A stretch of DNA of 64,000 bases from Kitagawia praeruptora (Eukaryota > Streptophyta > Magnoliopsida > Apiales > Apiaceae): the NCBI GenBank assembly GCA_037693485.1, contig CM075344.1, forward strand, positions 24,760,501 through 24,824,500, written 5' to 3'. Made by a program: the position numbers and the translations under genes. Shown here piece by piece: positions 1 to 9,516 of this stretch (positions are counted from its first letter, which is position 1; every line of letters starts with the position of its first letter). A model generated the notes under the pieces. It was given only the letters and a program-made list of their open reading frames with translations. It made no database searches and was not told where the DNA came from.

Positions 1-108
1 TATAATATAAGATGCATATAAGGCCTCCCTCTAACAGGTTTTAGATGAGTTGGTTACTTAACATGATATCATATAATATAAGATGCATATAAGGCCTCCC
101 TCTAACAG
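1..108. repeat. Two direct copies of a 37 bp sequence
   Basis: The same 37 bases occur at 1-37 and 72-108, separated by 34 unrelated bases. Each copy begins TATAATATAAGATGC and ends CCTCTAACAG. The first copy touches the window edge, so the array may extend further left. Nothing coding is visible here. Confidence 0.85.
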
Positions 109-258
109 TTTCTGAAATACGTAAATTCCGACTTGCATGCAAGTTCATAAGACACCCAAGGAAGTTGTCACTCAAAAGTCTAACCAACCTATTCAGGCCT
201 GGGTTTTGGCTTTAGTGATTACAAATGTTGCTCTAACTTTTATCTTTGAAGAATCTTT

Positions 259-868
259 TTATCTTTTAAGTTTGTCATCAGAGATATTAAGCTGTTTAGC
301 AAATGAAGCCCATGCCCGTACAAAGTTGAACAAAGTGTTTCCATCTGCAACTGCGTGTGAATTTGTGATTCCAATACAGATGGCATGGCATGGAAATACA
401 CAGTTACTTGAATAGCAATCAGAGGAGATACGGAAAAATCTTCCCCGCAAATTTCAGTACAATTAGCTGCAGGAAGTTGAGCAACAAGAGGATTCAATAT
501 ATTCGCTAGACGTACATGATCTCCATAGAAATGTTTAAAATCACCTGTGCACTCATCAAATGTTACAGAGACAGAATCGCCATCCAAGTAACGGATGTGG
601 ATGTTGGAATCTGTATTGGAGGGTAATATTAAATTTCCAGCCAAAGGAGTGAAGTGTTTGAGGGCAAGAGACAGTGATGTTTTGAGATTTGGAAGTGTGT
701 TTTTGATGAAGTGGTCAGTGGAGTATGGAAAATCATGGAAGATGACACGGCCAAGGGGATTGAAAGTGAGCCATATTAAGTCGAACAAATTGAGAGGCAG
801 AGATGTCACATCTATAGCATCAGCGGATGGAGAGATTCCACTCAATTTCAAGATAGTGACTCTGGTTT
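259..868 (-). pseudogene. BAHD acyltransferase, N-terminal fragment, frameshifted
   Basis: The minus-strand translation reads like the first half of a plant BAHD acyltransferase of the anthocyanin/flavonoid malonyl- or aromatic-acyltransferase type. These cytosolic enzymes move an acyl group from CoA to a glycoside or alcohol. The segments LPLNLFDLIWL, DFPYSTDHF, LKHFTPLAGNL and the catalytic HXXXD motif (HAVAD, in a second frame near 360) appear in family order. The upstream frame (to 240) and the frame holding HAVADG (259-450) differ by one base, and the shift lies about 390-400. A TAA precedes the first recognisable codons and there is no ATG. The C-terminal half with the DFGWG motif is absent. 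It is therefore truncated at both ends and broken inside. The family call is strong; the substrate cannot be told. Confidence 0.82.
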
Positions 869-927
869 AAGACGGATTGAAGCAGGGCTACAGGATAACA
901 AATTTCGGGAGGGAGCCTGATTAGTCG

Positions 928-1164
928 AGCCATACAACTTCACTTGATGTGTAGGTGGTGGAGGTGCTTTTATGCTGCAGTGCTATTGCAGAATTTCTCG
1001 TGAGGACAACTGAAAGAACAAATCTATTCCCTTTAAGTCTGAACTTGCATTTTTGTGAATTCAGGGGTGAGAAAAAACACCAAGTTATTCATGTTCTTCT
1101 TGCACCATGAAAGGAAAAGCCATATATGTAAGGCCCCCGCAAATAGATTGTCTTCAACCGTTAT
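928..1164. repeat. Duplicated ~235 bp segment, copy 1
   Basis: This segment runs from AGCCATACAACTT to AACCGTTAT and is repeated at 2150-2382 with about ten mismatches and small indels (roughly 4% by eye). The copies flank an LTR-element fragment. Copy 1 ends exactly where that LTR begins; copy 2 ends at the same GTTAT and continues into different DNA. No coding capacity is recognised. Confidence 0.85.
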
Positions 1165-1517
1165 TGTTGGAGTTAATCTCAAACAATAAGTTTAAATAAG
1201 TTAATATGATTTATTTGCTTGATTTCGTCAAATAATCTGTTAAGATCTTCTGCAAGTCTGCCAACGGTAGATGGACGTGGTCATCTAAATTTGTGGAGAC
1301 ATTGTAGGAGCACTAGAAAATAAGTCTAGTAATTGAGTTATTTTAGGAGTTTTAGTTTTAATATTTCCTTGTATATAGGTCATTCCGTGTTATTTTCATT
1401 CTATAAATTGTAACTTGTATCATGCAATTCAAGTTAAGCTGTTTTAGCACATATCTTTGTTTCTTTTGAGTTTCATATATACTATATATCAGTATATCGA
1501 TTGTTTTATTTTCTACA
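1165..1517 (+). repeat. LTR of a copia-type element (single LTR, partner missing)
   Basis: A 353 bp block begins TGTTGGAG and ends TTCTACA, so it has the TG...CA ends of an LTR. It is followed after two bases by a tRNA-Met primer-binding site, which fixes its identity as a 5' LTR on the plus strand. It is unlike the LTRs of elements A-D further right. No matching 3' LTR is seen downstream in this window. Confidence 0.8.
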
Positions 1518-1519
1518 CT

Positions 1520-1531
1520 TGGTATCAGAGC
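1520..1531 (+). other. Primer-binding site, initiator tRNA-Met type
   Basis: TGGTATCAGAGC lies two bases after the LTR end. It complements the 3' end of plant initiator tRNA-Met, the usual primer of Ty1/copia reverse transcription. Confidence 0.85.
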
Positions 1532-2035
1532 ATGTGAGGTTGCTCCGCCACCGGCGGTGGTGAAGCCGCTGACGGTGGTGAAGCCACTGCTGGTGGAGGC
1601 GTGGTGACGGTGTTCTGGGGCGCTGCCATGTTTACTTGGAGTCCCAGAGATTTTATATTCGGAGGAGCCTGTTAATGCGGATGGCTCCTTGTTTGGGTTT
1701 TTGACGATGTATGGGTGTATGGCTACGCAAATGAAGGTGTTAGTGTTGAGTGTATTTGAAAAAGTGGGAGAGATCATCATGTGCAGTATGGGATGCATAT
1801 GATTTTCTCTTGTACTGCCCACGTTTGAGATTTGCTGTTGCCATGTTCTCGTTTGGAGAAGTGGAATGAGTTTCCGGGGGTGGCCATTGTGTCCCTTTGT
1901 GGTTTCTTTTGTGTAGTTGGTGATGTTTTCTTTTGCTGGAGTCAGTTTAGGAGATGAGGACGTTACCGTCGTGGAGCGCAAGGAGACGTGACATTGAAAG
2001 ATGAAAAATGAGTTGAAGTGCCAGACGGGCAAACA
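1532..2035 (+). mobile_element. Internal remnant of a non-autonomous LTR element
   Basis: About 500 bases follow the primer-binding site and are richer in G and C than the surroundings, with GGTGGTGAAGCC-like runs near 1555-1600. I find no gag, protease, integrase or RT motif in any frame. The element is therefore either non-autonomous or only a 5' fragment. The 235-codon minus-strand ORF that covers it has no recognisable motif and I treat it as chance. Confidence 0.55.
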
Positions 2036-2157
2036 ATAGCCATACGGGCTCAGTGTAATAGCCATACGGGCTCAGTCGAAATAGCCATACGGGCTCAATC
2101 AAATTAGCCATACGGGCTCAGTCGAATCAGCCATACGGGCTCAGTTTAAAAGCCATA
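2036..2157 (+). repeat. Short tandem repeat, unit about 22 bp
   Basis: Five imperfect units carry the core AGCCATACGGGCTCAGT, with linkers that vary (GTAAT, CGAAAT, CAAATT, CGAATC). The last partial unit, AGCCATAC, runs directly into copy 2 of the flanking segment, which itself begins AGCCATACAAC. That shared word is the likely recombination point. Confidence 0.85.
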
Positions 2158-2382
2158 CAACTTGACTTGGTGTGTAGGTGGTGGAGGTGCTTTTATGCTG
2201 CAGTGCTATTGCAGAATTTCTCGTCAGGACAGCTGAAAGAACAAATCTATTCCCTTTAAGTCTGAACTTGCATTTTTATGAATTCAGGGGTGAGAAAGAA
2301 CACCAAGTTATTCATGTTCTTCTTGCACCATGAAAGGAAAAGCCGTGTAAGGCCCCGCAAATAGATTGTCTTCAACCGTTAT
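2150..2382. repeat. Duplicated ~235 bp segment, copy 2
   Basis: This is the second copy of 928-1164. It ends with GTTAT followed by CGGGAACC. The same GTTAT in copy 1 is followed by the LTR instead, so copy 2 shows the pre-insertion (empty) junction. Confidence 0.85.
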
Positions 2383-2397
2383 CGGGAACCATTTGAG

Positions 2398-2745
2398 TCA
2401 CATCAGGGGCCTAAAGTATAACTCTGCATCTTTCACAAGATCTAAACCATTTGGTGATCCAGAAACACTACCATAGTGTTTTAAAGGGAATATCTTGACG
2501 CAGGTCTGCCTCTGGCATAAGCAACTCGAAAAATTATAATTTGTGAAGTTGTTTACTAGATCACTATAGGAATCTCCTAAGAAAGGGATAGGCGTGCTTG
2601 CCATCCCAGGAGAAAGGATTATTAAATTGATGCATGATCGATTCTTTGTTGTGACAAGTGATGGGGTTTTCTCTTGCACCAAACACGTCACTACAACTTG
2701 GCAAAGCAGTGGGATAACTTTAGTGGACTTTGTTCGGATAAACAC
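2398..2745 (-). pseudogene. F-box / F-box-associated protein remnant
   Basis: A 115-codon minus-strand frame contains pieces that resemble plant F-box proteins. There is a degraded F-box-like start, then NRSCINLIILSP. FPLKHYGSVSGSPNGL follows, resembling the 'VGSCNGL' element that opens many F-box-associated domains. The expected R/C-rich F-box core and the rest of the associated domain are missing. Intact relatives act as substrate adaptors of SCF ubiquitin ligases. I rely on motif resemblance only; a chance frame is possible. Confidence 0.4.
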
Positions 2746-2915
2746 ATTGCTTTTCTACTCTATTAGCGAGCATTCTGGCCATTTTCTTCCATTAGAGGTC
2801 ACCTTCTTGCTCATTGGAGTATGTGTTAAGCATTTTGTAACCATATTGTAATTGTAAATAATGTTAAGAAATTCGGTTAAACTAATATATTTTAAGTAAA
2901 AGTACGTGTATGCAA

Positions 2916-3310
2916 GCTACTGATGAATTGTTACAAAGCACTCAATGACAAGGGAAAGCTAGTCATTATATGGTTAGTGGTTACTAAAGATTTTGAAATC
3001 TTCCTAGTGGATATGTAATGCTTGGAGTGATGACCGGTGCTTGAGGCTACTGATGAATTGTTACGAAGCACTCAATGACAAGGGAAAGCTAGTCATTATA
3101 GAGTCTAATCTTCCAGATCAGCTACCCGAAAATTCACTTGCAGCTAAGAACGCTATTCAGGCTGATGCTTTCATATTGGTACAAGCACCTGCAGGATGAA
3201 AAGAGAAGACTGCGAAAAGTTTGAGATCTTAGCTAATTGTGCGAGATTTGAACGTTTAACAGAGTGTGTTGCGGTTCTGATATATGGATTATGGAATTGT
3301 ATTAGTAAAG
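2916..3310 (+). pseudogene. O-methyltransferase last-exon remnant, with a partial duplicate
   Basis: From 3046 the plus strand encodes a relic of the final exon of a COMT-like OMT. LMNCYEALNDKGKLVII is followed by an LPDQLPEN segment, then the QAPAG region where intact enzymes have PGG(K/R)ERT. A TGA interrupts it at PAG, and a frameshift follows within about 20 bases. The first 55 bases are also present at 2916-2970 with one mismatch, so a short direct duplication occurred after decay. It lies tail to tail with the intact OMT gene at 3542-4887. It looks like the end of a dead tandem copy. Confidence 0.8.
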
Positions 3311-3541
3311 CTCTGTTTAAGTGACAAGCTCTTCCTGTGTTACTAAATTACTAAATAAGTAATCTATTCACAATCATGAATCAACAATGGATAGTCTACA
3401 AATCTTAAAAAATATGGAATCTCCTGTTGGCAAGTTCATCTCCAAGCATCTTTGGAGGGGTGTTAATTCTTTTAAAGTTTAGTGTAATAAACCAAGCTCA
3501 ATTTTTATTTTCATTACAGAAATTGTCACTTAAACCAAGCT

Positions 3542-4887
3542 CTACTTGCAAAATTCCATAATCCAAATACCAAAAGCGCAGCAGACCTTGTTGAAACGTT
3601 TAAATCCTGCACGTTTAGCTAAGGCCTCGAATTCTTTTTCAGTCCTTTCTCTTCCACCAGGGATATGTGCCAACATAACAGCATCAAAATGAATAGCGGT
3701 CTTAGTTGAATTTTCATTTCCGGGGAGCTCCGGAAGTATGGAGTCTGCTACAATTACTTTTCCATTTTCCGCAAGTGCTTGGTAACAATTCATCAAGAAC
3801 TTCAGGCACTGTTCGTCACTCCAATTATGACATATCCACTACGAAGATTGCAAGGTAATTGTAAGTGAACAGATTAATAAATTTTGAATTATGTAACTAT
3901 CTGGATATGTAAACAACCTTCAAGAAGATGGCATCTCCTGTTGGCACACTAGCAAACATATCCCCTCCAACGTGTTCCACTCCTGTACAAACACATGAGA
4001 ACAAACTGGAACTAATTTAACTTTGGAGACGAGCGTAAAAGAATATATATGTGTGTTCACTTATACAATGTGATGTACCAGTAATATAAGATGGAGCATT
4101 TTCAACAACGTGAGGAAGATCGAAATTGATTCCTTTAATTGTAGGGTACTTTGAGATAATTGTAGTAAGGGCAGCCCCGGTACCACCACCAACATCAACT
4201 AAAGTCCCGAGACCTTCAAAACCATTGTATTTCTCAAGGATCTTTTTCATAATAATGGTAGAATGATCTTTCATAGCTTGGTTAAAGATCATATTGAATC
4301 TAGGGTCCGTGCCAGTATAATCGTATATGTTCATTCCAAAGGCCTTGTCAAATGGATGTCCACCATCAAGAACCGCATCTTTAAAGTAGTACCTGTAATC
4401 AATAGCACCGTGTTAATTAACACATGACTGAGCCAAAGTTTGTATAGTAGTAGAGCAGAGAATACAGTACATACCAGCTCTCCATGAGAGTTTTATCCAT
4501 ATTCAGGAGCGTAAGAGGTGCCATGGAGATCCCATCTGCATTTTTCGTTAAAAATTTGCAAACGTTCGTTAATCCATATCTCCGCTCGACTTGACCATTG
4601 GATAGCTCATTAAGCTTACATTTAAGAATGGAGTAGCTAGCCAGGACTCGGAGTATGCGGTCGAGCATAGCAGGTGCCTCCGGATTTGAAGTTGGCAGCA
4701 TAGAGGCTAGCTCATTCGGACTGACATAGGTGCCCGGGCCAGCTTTAGCTATGATCTCCAAAAGGTCAAGCTCAATGGCTGCTTTCAGAATCATGGGAAG
4801 CACAGAAGCTGTTGCTAGTTGCATTGCTATTAAGCAAGCTTCTTCATCTTCATATGAATCAATTTCAGTGTGCATCGTAGAATCCAT
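3542..4887 (-). CDS. COMT-like SAM-dependent O-methyltransferase, four exons, intact
   Basis: Exons are 4887-4475, 4392-4079, 3982-3918 and 3838-3542. All introns are GT-AG, and the spliced frame gives 362 residues with no stop, the usual COMT length. The N-terminal dimerisation domain begins at EEACLIAMQLATASVLPM. The SAM site LVDVGGGTG lies in exon 2, VEHVGGDMF in exon 3, and WICHNWSDE with the catalytic His opens exon 4. The family's second acidic residue reads Asp (IVADSILP) where most COMTs have Glu; the third is present in GGRERT. Class II plant OMTs methylate hydroxycinnamates, flavonoids or coumarins in the cytosol. From memory it most resembles Apiaceae bergaptol/caffeate OMTs, but the substrate is unproven. 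The start is the first ATG after a TATA box about 60 bases upstream. OMT relics lie on both sides. Confidence 0.93.
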
Positions 4888-4943
4888 TGGAAAGATCCGT
4901 TCAAGAACTAATATGGTCTGTGTGTGTAGGTACTAGGTACCCT

Positions 4944-4951
4944 CTTTTATA
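4944..4951 (-). promoter_or_regulatory. TATA box of the O-methyltransferase gene
   Basis: On the minus strand the sequence reads TATAAAAG, 57-64 bases before the ATG at 4887. This is a normal plant TATA position with a short leader. A CACGTG G-box at 5089-5094, about 200 bases upstream of the ATG, could be part of the same promoter. Confidence 0.6.
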
Positions 4952-5567
4952 ATTCTAATAAATATTCCGCATGATAAATTTGAAAAACAAAAAGTAATAA
5001 AAAGTAATTAAATGAAAAGACATGGTAAGTAAACAAATTATGAACTTTTTTGTCTTATGATCAATTAATAGTTTGTCGGTAACTCGTGCACGTGCCGAGA
5101 TTAAAATATTAATATAAATAAATTATTGATAATAAAAATAATTAAAGAGTATTATTTAAATATGTATATGTAGAAAATTGAATCATAAAAGCATACAAAT
5201 AAATGCAATTACATGATGTAGTTATAGTGAATCGAACACGGGGTGAAATTAAATAAATTAGAATAAATAAATATATAAAAAATTAAAATTAATAAGTATT
5301 ATTTCAATATAAACTTGTAGAGAATTGAATGATAACAGTATACAAGAAATAAACGCTATTTAATTTTGACCTTTTTTCCTTATTTTATTAAATGTATCAA
5401 GTAATTCTACAAACTACTTAAAAATGAGTGGAAAATCAAATTATTTAAAAATTAGGTTATATTCATCACAAAAATAATTAGCATGAATACTTGGATGTGT
5501 ATAAATTTTAAATTAAATTTAGGATTTTTTTTCCTATTTTATTTAATTTTTTGACTTCTGTTTCCTA
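4952..5567. other. AT-rich intergenic DNA with a diverged tandem duplication
   Basis: No gene is visible. About 5115-5220 and 5265-5370 are diverged direct copies sharing the order AGTATTATTT...GTAGA(A/G)AATTGAAT...ATACAA. The first part is the likely upstream region of the OMT gene and carries a G-box at 5089. Confidence 0.6.
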
Positions 5568-6763
5568 TTTGGTGGAAGTTAGCCAAGCTCCTAATTTCGT
5601 CGAAATTCAGTCGAATGTAGCCGTGCTTTTATTTTCGACCAAATCTGGTTGAAAATAGTGAAATTCAGATGGAAAGAATTCTTTGTTGCCACGTGTCACG
5701 ATTCTATTCGCTAAGGAGGAAGCACATGGATTGCTACATGTATTACTCTATAAATTAATCTAGACCATCCATTTCTTTTTCAAATATTTCATCCTAGCCA
5801 TTAATTCAATTACATTCATTTCTTTCTCTTTTATATTCTTCTTCCATTCATATTCTCTCATAAACATTCTTTTATACTTCTACTCCATTCTTCTTCTCTA
5901 ACAAACATATACACATCAGTTTTTATACATCAATTTCTTTTTGTTTTTCTTTCTTTTTATGTTCTTGAGTTTTCAAGAATCAAACCAACATTTAGAGGCG
6001 TTATCGGTATCCGATTTGAACACTCTTATAATCAAATCGAAGCCCTCATCATCCTCTATCCAAAACATCATCAGATTTTGTGGGGGTATAATTTATGAAT
6101 TTCTCCTTTTTTTTGTTAAATTCGAATTTACTTATTAAAATTATGAATTTTGTAAACTTAATTGGTTGCTGATTTTGATGTTTCCATCGTGTAGAGTATG
6201 TTTTTCTAGTCAATTTAATATATTATATATTGAATTTCGAGTTCAATAACGTATAGAAATCGAAATTTGATTGTCGTATTCTTCGTGTTCTTGAGGATCG
6301 AATCTGTTTTGGAGATGTTATTAACCTCCAAATCATGAGTTTGAGTAACCAAACTGAATCTTACATGCTATGCCACACAAAATCAATGTTAAATTCAAAG
6401 AGCAGCAAATTCTCCTGCCATTTGTTTTTTAAATTGTTGTTCCTTAATTAAATTCGTCATATTTGGTCGAATTTTTTTTTTTTGACAAAATATTTGGTCG
6501 AATTTAATACACTTTAGGCGCTAAAATTTGCAATTTCAAAAATTCAAAAATTTCAATATATTTTACTAAATTTATAATTTCGATCGAATTTAGTTGGTCG
6601 AATTTAGTTATTTTCGACCGTTTTGTTTTGTGTATTTTCGACCGTTTTGTGGATCCACTAAATTCGACCATCTTATTTTCAGTTGAAAATAGCTATTTTT
6701 GGTCATATACGATCGAAAATAACTAAATTCAACATCGAATTTAGCTGCGTTGTGTTGTAGTAA
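5568..6763. mobile_element. CACTA-like DNA element remnant with TTCGACC sub-terminal repeats
   Basis: The right end (about 6465-6763) has many inverted and direct copies of (G)GTCGAATTTAG and TTTTCGACC and finishes GTTGTGTTGTAG, so it reads CTACAACACAAC from outside. Related words (TTTTCGACC, GTTGAAAATAG) occur at the left near 5630-5660. Dense sub-terminal repeats of this kind with a CTACAA end are typical of plant En/Spm (CACTA) elements. I could not pair the left terminus or a 3 bp target duplication. Inside there is a TATAAATTAATC at about 5749, a CT-rich leader and a 65-codon frame at 5941-6138 without recognisable motifs. I do not call a transposase. Confidence 0.45.
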
Positions 6764-7107
6764 ACATTTCGGGCGACTTCCATAGAAAAGTAATGTATCC
6801 TAATCATTTTCTCTTTGAGTTAAATGCACTATGTGTACTTGAACTATCCACTTTCTGCACTTTGTGTACCTCAACTATCAATTAAACACTTTGTGTACCT
6901 CAACTATGCAAATATGTGCACTTTGTGTACAAACGTTAATTTCAAACTAACACCGTTAGTTTCCTTTCGTTTATTAATTTAGGATCCGTTTGGCTAAGCT
7001 TATTTTCCAGAAAAGTTGACTTATTTTAAGAAATATTATAAATATTTCCATGCAAATTAATAAGAGAAAAATAAAATTATAATAAAAAATGGATATAATT
7101 AAAGAGT

Positions 7108-7288
7108 AGTGCTAGGGATCCCAAAATGGTTCCCGAATTTGTTCCCGATTGCCAAGTGATGTGATTTAATTCGTGCTATCTATGTGCATGCAGGGGGCCC
7201 TTTTCATTTTTAAAATACACATCCAATAGCATTTTGCCAACTAAGCATTCGGGAATGAATTTGGGAACCATTTTGGGATTCCTAGCAT
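7108..7288 (+). mobile_element. Small MITE, left copy, within the fold-back arm
   Basis: About 181 bases start AGTGCTAGGGATCCCAAAAT and end ATTTTGGGATTCCTAGCA, so the ends are inverted repeats of about 30 bases. The interior (CATGCAGGGGGCCC, CCAATAGCATTTTGCCAAC) recurs inverted in the right copy. Confidence 0.75.
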
Positions 7289-7333
7289 TTTGGGGAATAA
7301 ATTTGGGAACCATTCGGGAATACAACCTTTTTT

Positions 7334-7506
7334 AATTCCAAAATGGTTCTAAAATTTATTCCCGAATGCTTAGTTGGCAAAATGCTATTGGATGTGTATT
7401 TTAAAAATGAAGAGGCCCCCCTGCATGCACATAGATAGCACGAATTAAATCACGCCACTTGGCATTCAGGAGCAAATTCGGGAACCATTTTGGGGTCCCT
7501 AGCACT
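7334..7506 (-). mobile_element. Small MITE, right copy, inverted relative to the left copy
   Basis: This is the reverse complement of 7108-7288 with modest divergence, and its inner end is eroded. It ends GGGGTCCCTAGCACT. The sequence outside it (ACTCTTTAATTATATCC) is also the inverse of the sequence outside the left copy. The MITE was therefore in the arm before the arm was duplicated in inverted orientation. Confidence 0.75.
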
Positions 7507-8056
7507 ACTCTTTAATTATATCCATTTTTTATTATAATTTTATTTTTAATATGATATAATCTTGATCGTCTATTTTTAAAAATATTAGATTCGATGGTTG
7601 AGACTATTTTGGTAGTACAGTGACCAAAATTATGGATAAGCGTTTATTATATATAAGTGCAACGCACGGTTCTTTTTTTAATATTTATAATTATTTTAAT
7701 ATTTTTATGTTATTAATTTGCACGGAAATATTTATAATATTTCTTCAAATAAATCAACTTTTCTGGAAAATAAGCTTAGCCAAACGGGCCCTAAATTAAT
7801 AAACGAAAGAAAACTAACAGCTGTTAGTTTGAATTTAACGTTTGTACACAAAGTACACGAATTTGAATAATTGAGGTACACAAAGTGTTTAATTGATAGT
7901 TGAGGTACACAAAATGCAGCAAGTATATAGTTTAGATATACAAAGTGCATTTAACTCTTTCTCTTTTTTGTTTTCATGTGACACAATGCGTACATCACCC
8001 TTTCCATTAAATTTTTTTTTTTTTTGAAACAATAATTTTTAAAATTATTTATACAC

Positions 8057-9515
8057 GTATGTAATTTTTTATATTAAAAAAAATAGTGTGCCATGTTTTA
8101 GTTGTCGAGTAGTGCGCATGATAATTTGTAAGTTGATTACTATTCAGAACAGTTATTAAGGTTAAAAAAAAAAAAAAAAAACCTGATTGATACTGGTAGG
8201 TAGCTCGTGATGCATGCCAATTTAGTATTTTACATGCAAGTTCATACCACTTTTTGGCATCTTTTGACCCCTTTTCAGAATATAGTAAGAAGATATATAT
8301 TTTCATTAAAAATACAGATTTTCCTATCTATTTATAATCATATTTGTTTGACAATTTTTTATATATATTATAGTCTATGTAATTTTTTATATTAAAAAAA
8401 ATTGTGTGCCATGTTTTAGTTGAGTAGTGTGCATGATTGATACTGGTAGCTCGTGACCGGTGGCCAACCGTGCGGGCCGTGCCAGCTGGCCGGGCCTTGC
8501 CGGGCTTTGCACGGTCCCGATTCACGATTGGTCGAACCGTATTTAGCACGTAAAATATTCGGGCCGGGTTCGGGCCGGTCCCGGTTTAGTGCTATGTGAT
8601 TCATATCCGGTTCGTACGATTTATGGCTGGTTCTGTTTTATTTTTATTTTTTATTTTTTTAAATTAATTTATTTTTATTATTAGTACTTTAGCTTAATAA
8701 AAAGTTTTGAAAATTAAATACAATAATATTATTAGTACAAATAATTTGAGAGGACTCCTCTCTAAAAAAACAGAACAAACTGTATTAATATAAAATACTC
8801 CGTACAAATTAAATAACTATCTACTATTTACTACAAATTAAATATTTTATTTAATTATAAAATTATTTTTATAAATATCTAATTAATATTAGATGTTTGT
8901 TTTTATAATTTTTGAATTAAATTAATTATTTTTGAATTAAAGATTATAAGCTATGCAGGTTAAAAAGCGTTTCTACGGAGTCCGTCCAAATAAAACAAAA
9001 TAGGTCCCGGTTGTTTTTTTGGAATGGCCGGTCATTTGTTTTGAAATAAAAGGAATTGGCAGGTCATAACTCATAAGTTGAAGGCCACGTGTAAAATAAT
9101 TGACTACTCAAATTAGTGTTGTGCTCGGGCCGTGCTGGTTCCATGTTTCGGGCCGTGTCGGGTCGGTCTTGGTTTTCAATTACTAAACCCGTGTTCGGAC
9201 CGAAAATTACAACGGTTTGTGCGGGCTTAGTCCGGTTCGTTACGAGCCGAATAATACCGATTAATATTTTGTGCCGGTCCCGTGCGATCCGAGCTGACCC
9301 GCACGGTTGGCCACCTTGCATGACATCTTACATACAAGTTCATCCCTAGGAATAACTTTAGGGGCTGCCACAAAACTCTCCATTGGAACGGCATATCAAC
9401 CAAAATTACCATTTTTTAGCATCTTTTTACCCCGTTTTAGAATAGTAAGAATATATATATTTTCATTAAAAATATAGATTTTTCTATCTATTTGTAATCA
9501 TATTTGTTTGACAAC
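8057..9515. repeat. Tandem duplication of about 320 bp, second copy split by a hAT-like element
   Basis: Copy 1 (8057-8377) and copy 2 (8378-8457 plus 9317-9515) share, in order, ATGTAATTTTTTATATTAAA, GTGCCATGTTTTAGTTG, TACTGGTAG...CTCGTGA, TTACAT(G/A)CAAGTTCAT and TATTTTCATTAAAAATA. Copy 1 shows the uninterrupted arrangement, which makes the insertion in copy 2 clear. Confidence 0.8.
8458..9316. mobile_element. hAT-like non-autonomous element
   Basis: The left end reads CGGTGGCCAACCGTGCGGGC. The right end is the inverse, GCACGGTTGGCCACCT, followed by TGCATGAC. Both ends carry GC-rich repeats of GGGCCGTGC / CGGGCCGG type in opposite orientation, as hAT elements often do, around an AT-rich core. 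The flanks CTCGTGAC and TGCATGAC match at only 5 of 8 bases, so a decayed 8 bp TSD is possible but not shown. Open frames on both strands at the ends come from the GC-rich repeats. Confidence 0.6.
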
Positions 9516-9516
9516 T

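Larger units (their letters stand above)
6817..7957. mobile_element. 1.14 kb fold-back (Mutator-like) element with 9 bp target duplication
   Basis: The element begins GAGTTAAATGCAC and ends GTGCATTTAACTC. Both ends carry repeated GCACTTTGTGTACCTCAACTAT-like words in opposite orientation. The arms continue inward through GGCTAAGCTTATTTTCC (left) and GGAAAATAAGCTTAGCC (right), then through a pair of inverted MITEs at the centre. TTTCTCTTT is present just outside at 6808-6816 and again at 7958-7966, a perfect 9 bp TSD, as Mutator-like elements make. The right arm has about 150 extra bases (about 7545-7690). There is no transposase, so it is non-autonomous. The 72-codon minus frame at 7732-7950 is arm sequence. 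Confidence 0.85.

Noticed and set aside
1520..1531. tRNA gene suggested by tRNA-Met complementarity
   Set aside because: Only the 3' terminal complement is present, next to an LTR, so it is a primer-binding site. No tRNA, rRNA or CRISPR array was seen in the window.
1358..2065. 235-codon minus-strand ORF
   Set aside because: It lies antisense across an LTR, primer-binding site and tandem repeat and has no recognisable motif.
3411..3462. Possible OMT exon 3 relic on the minus strand
   Set aside because: ATCTCCTGTTGGCA matches exon 3 of the intact gene, but the similarity is too short and patchy to call a separate feature.
5941..6138. 65-codon ORF inside the CACTA-like region
   Set aside because: It has a promoter-like context but low-complexity Phe/Ser content, no homology I recognise and no splice evidence.
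8328..9412. Several Arg/Ala/Pro-rich ORFs on both strands
   Set aside because: They translate the GC-rich inverted sub-terminal repeats of the hAT-like element.
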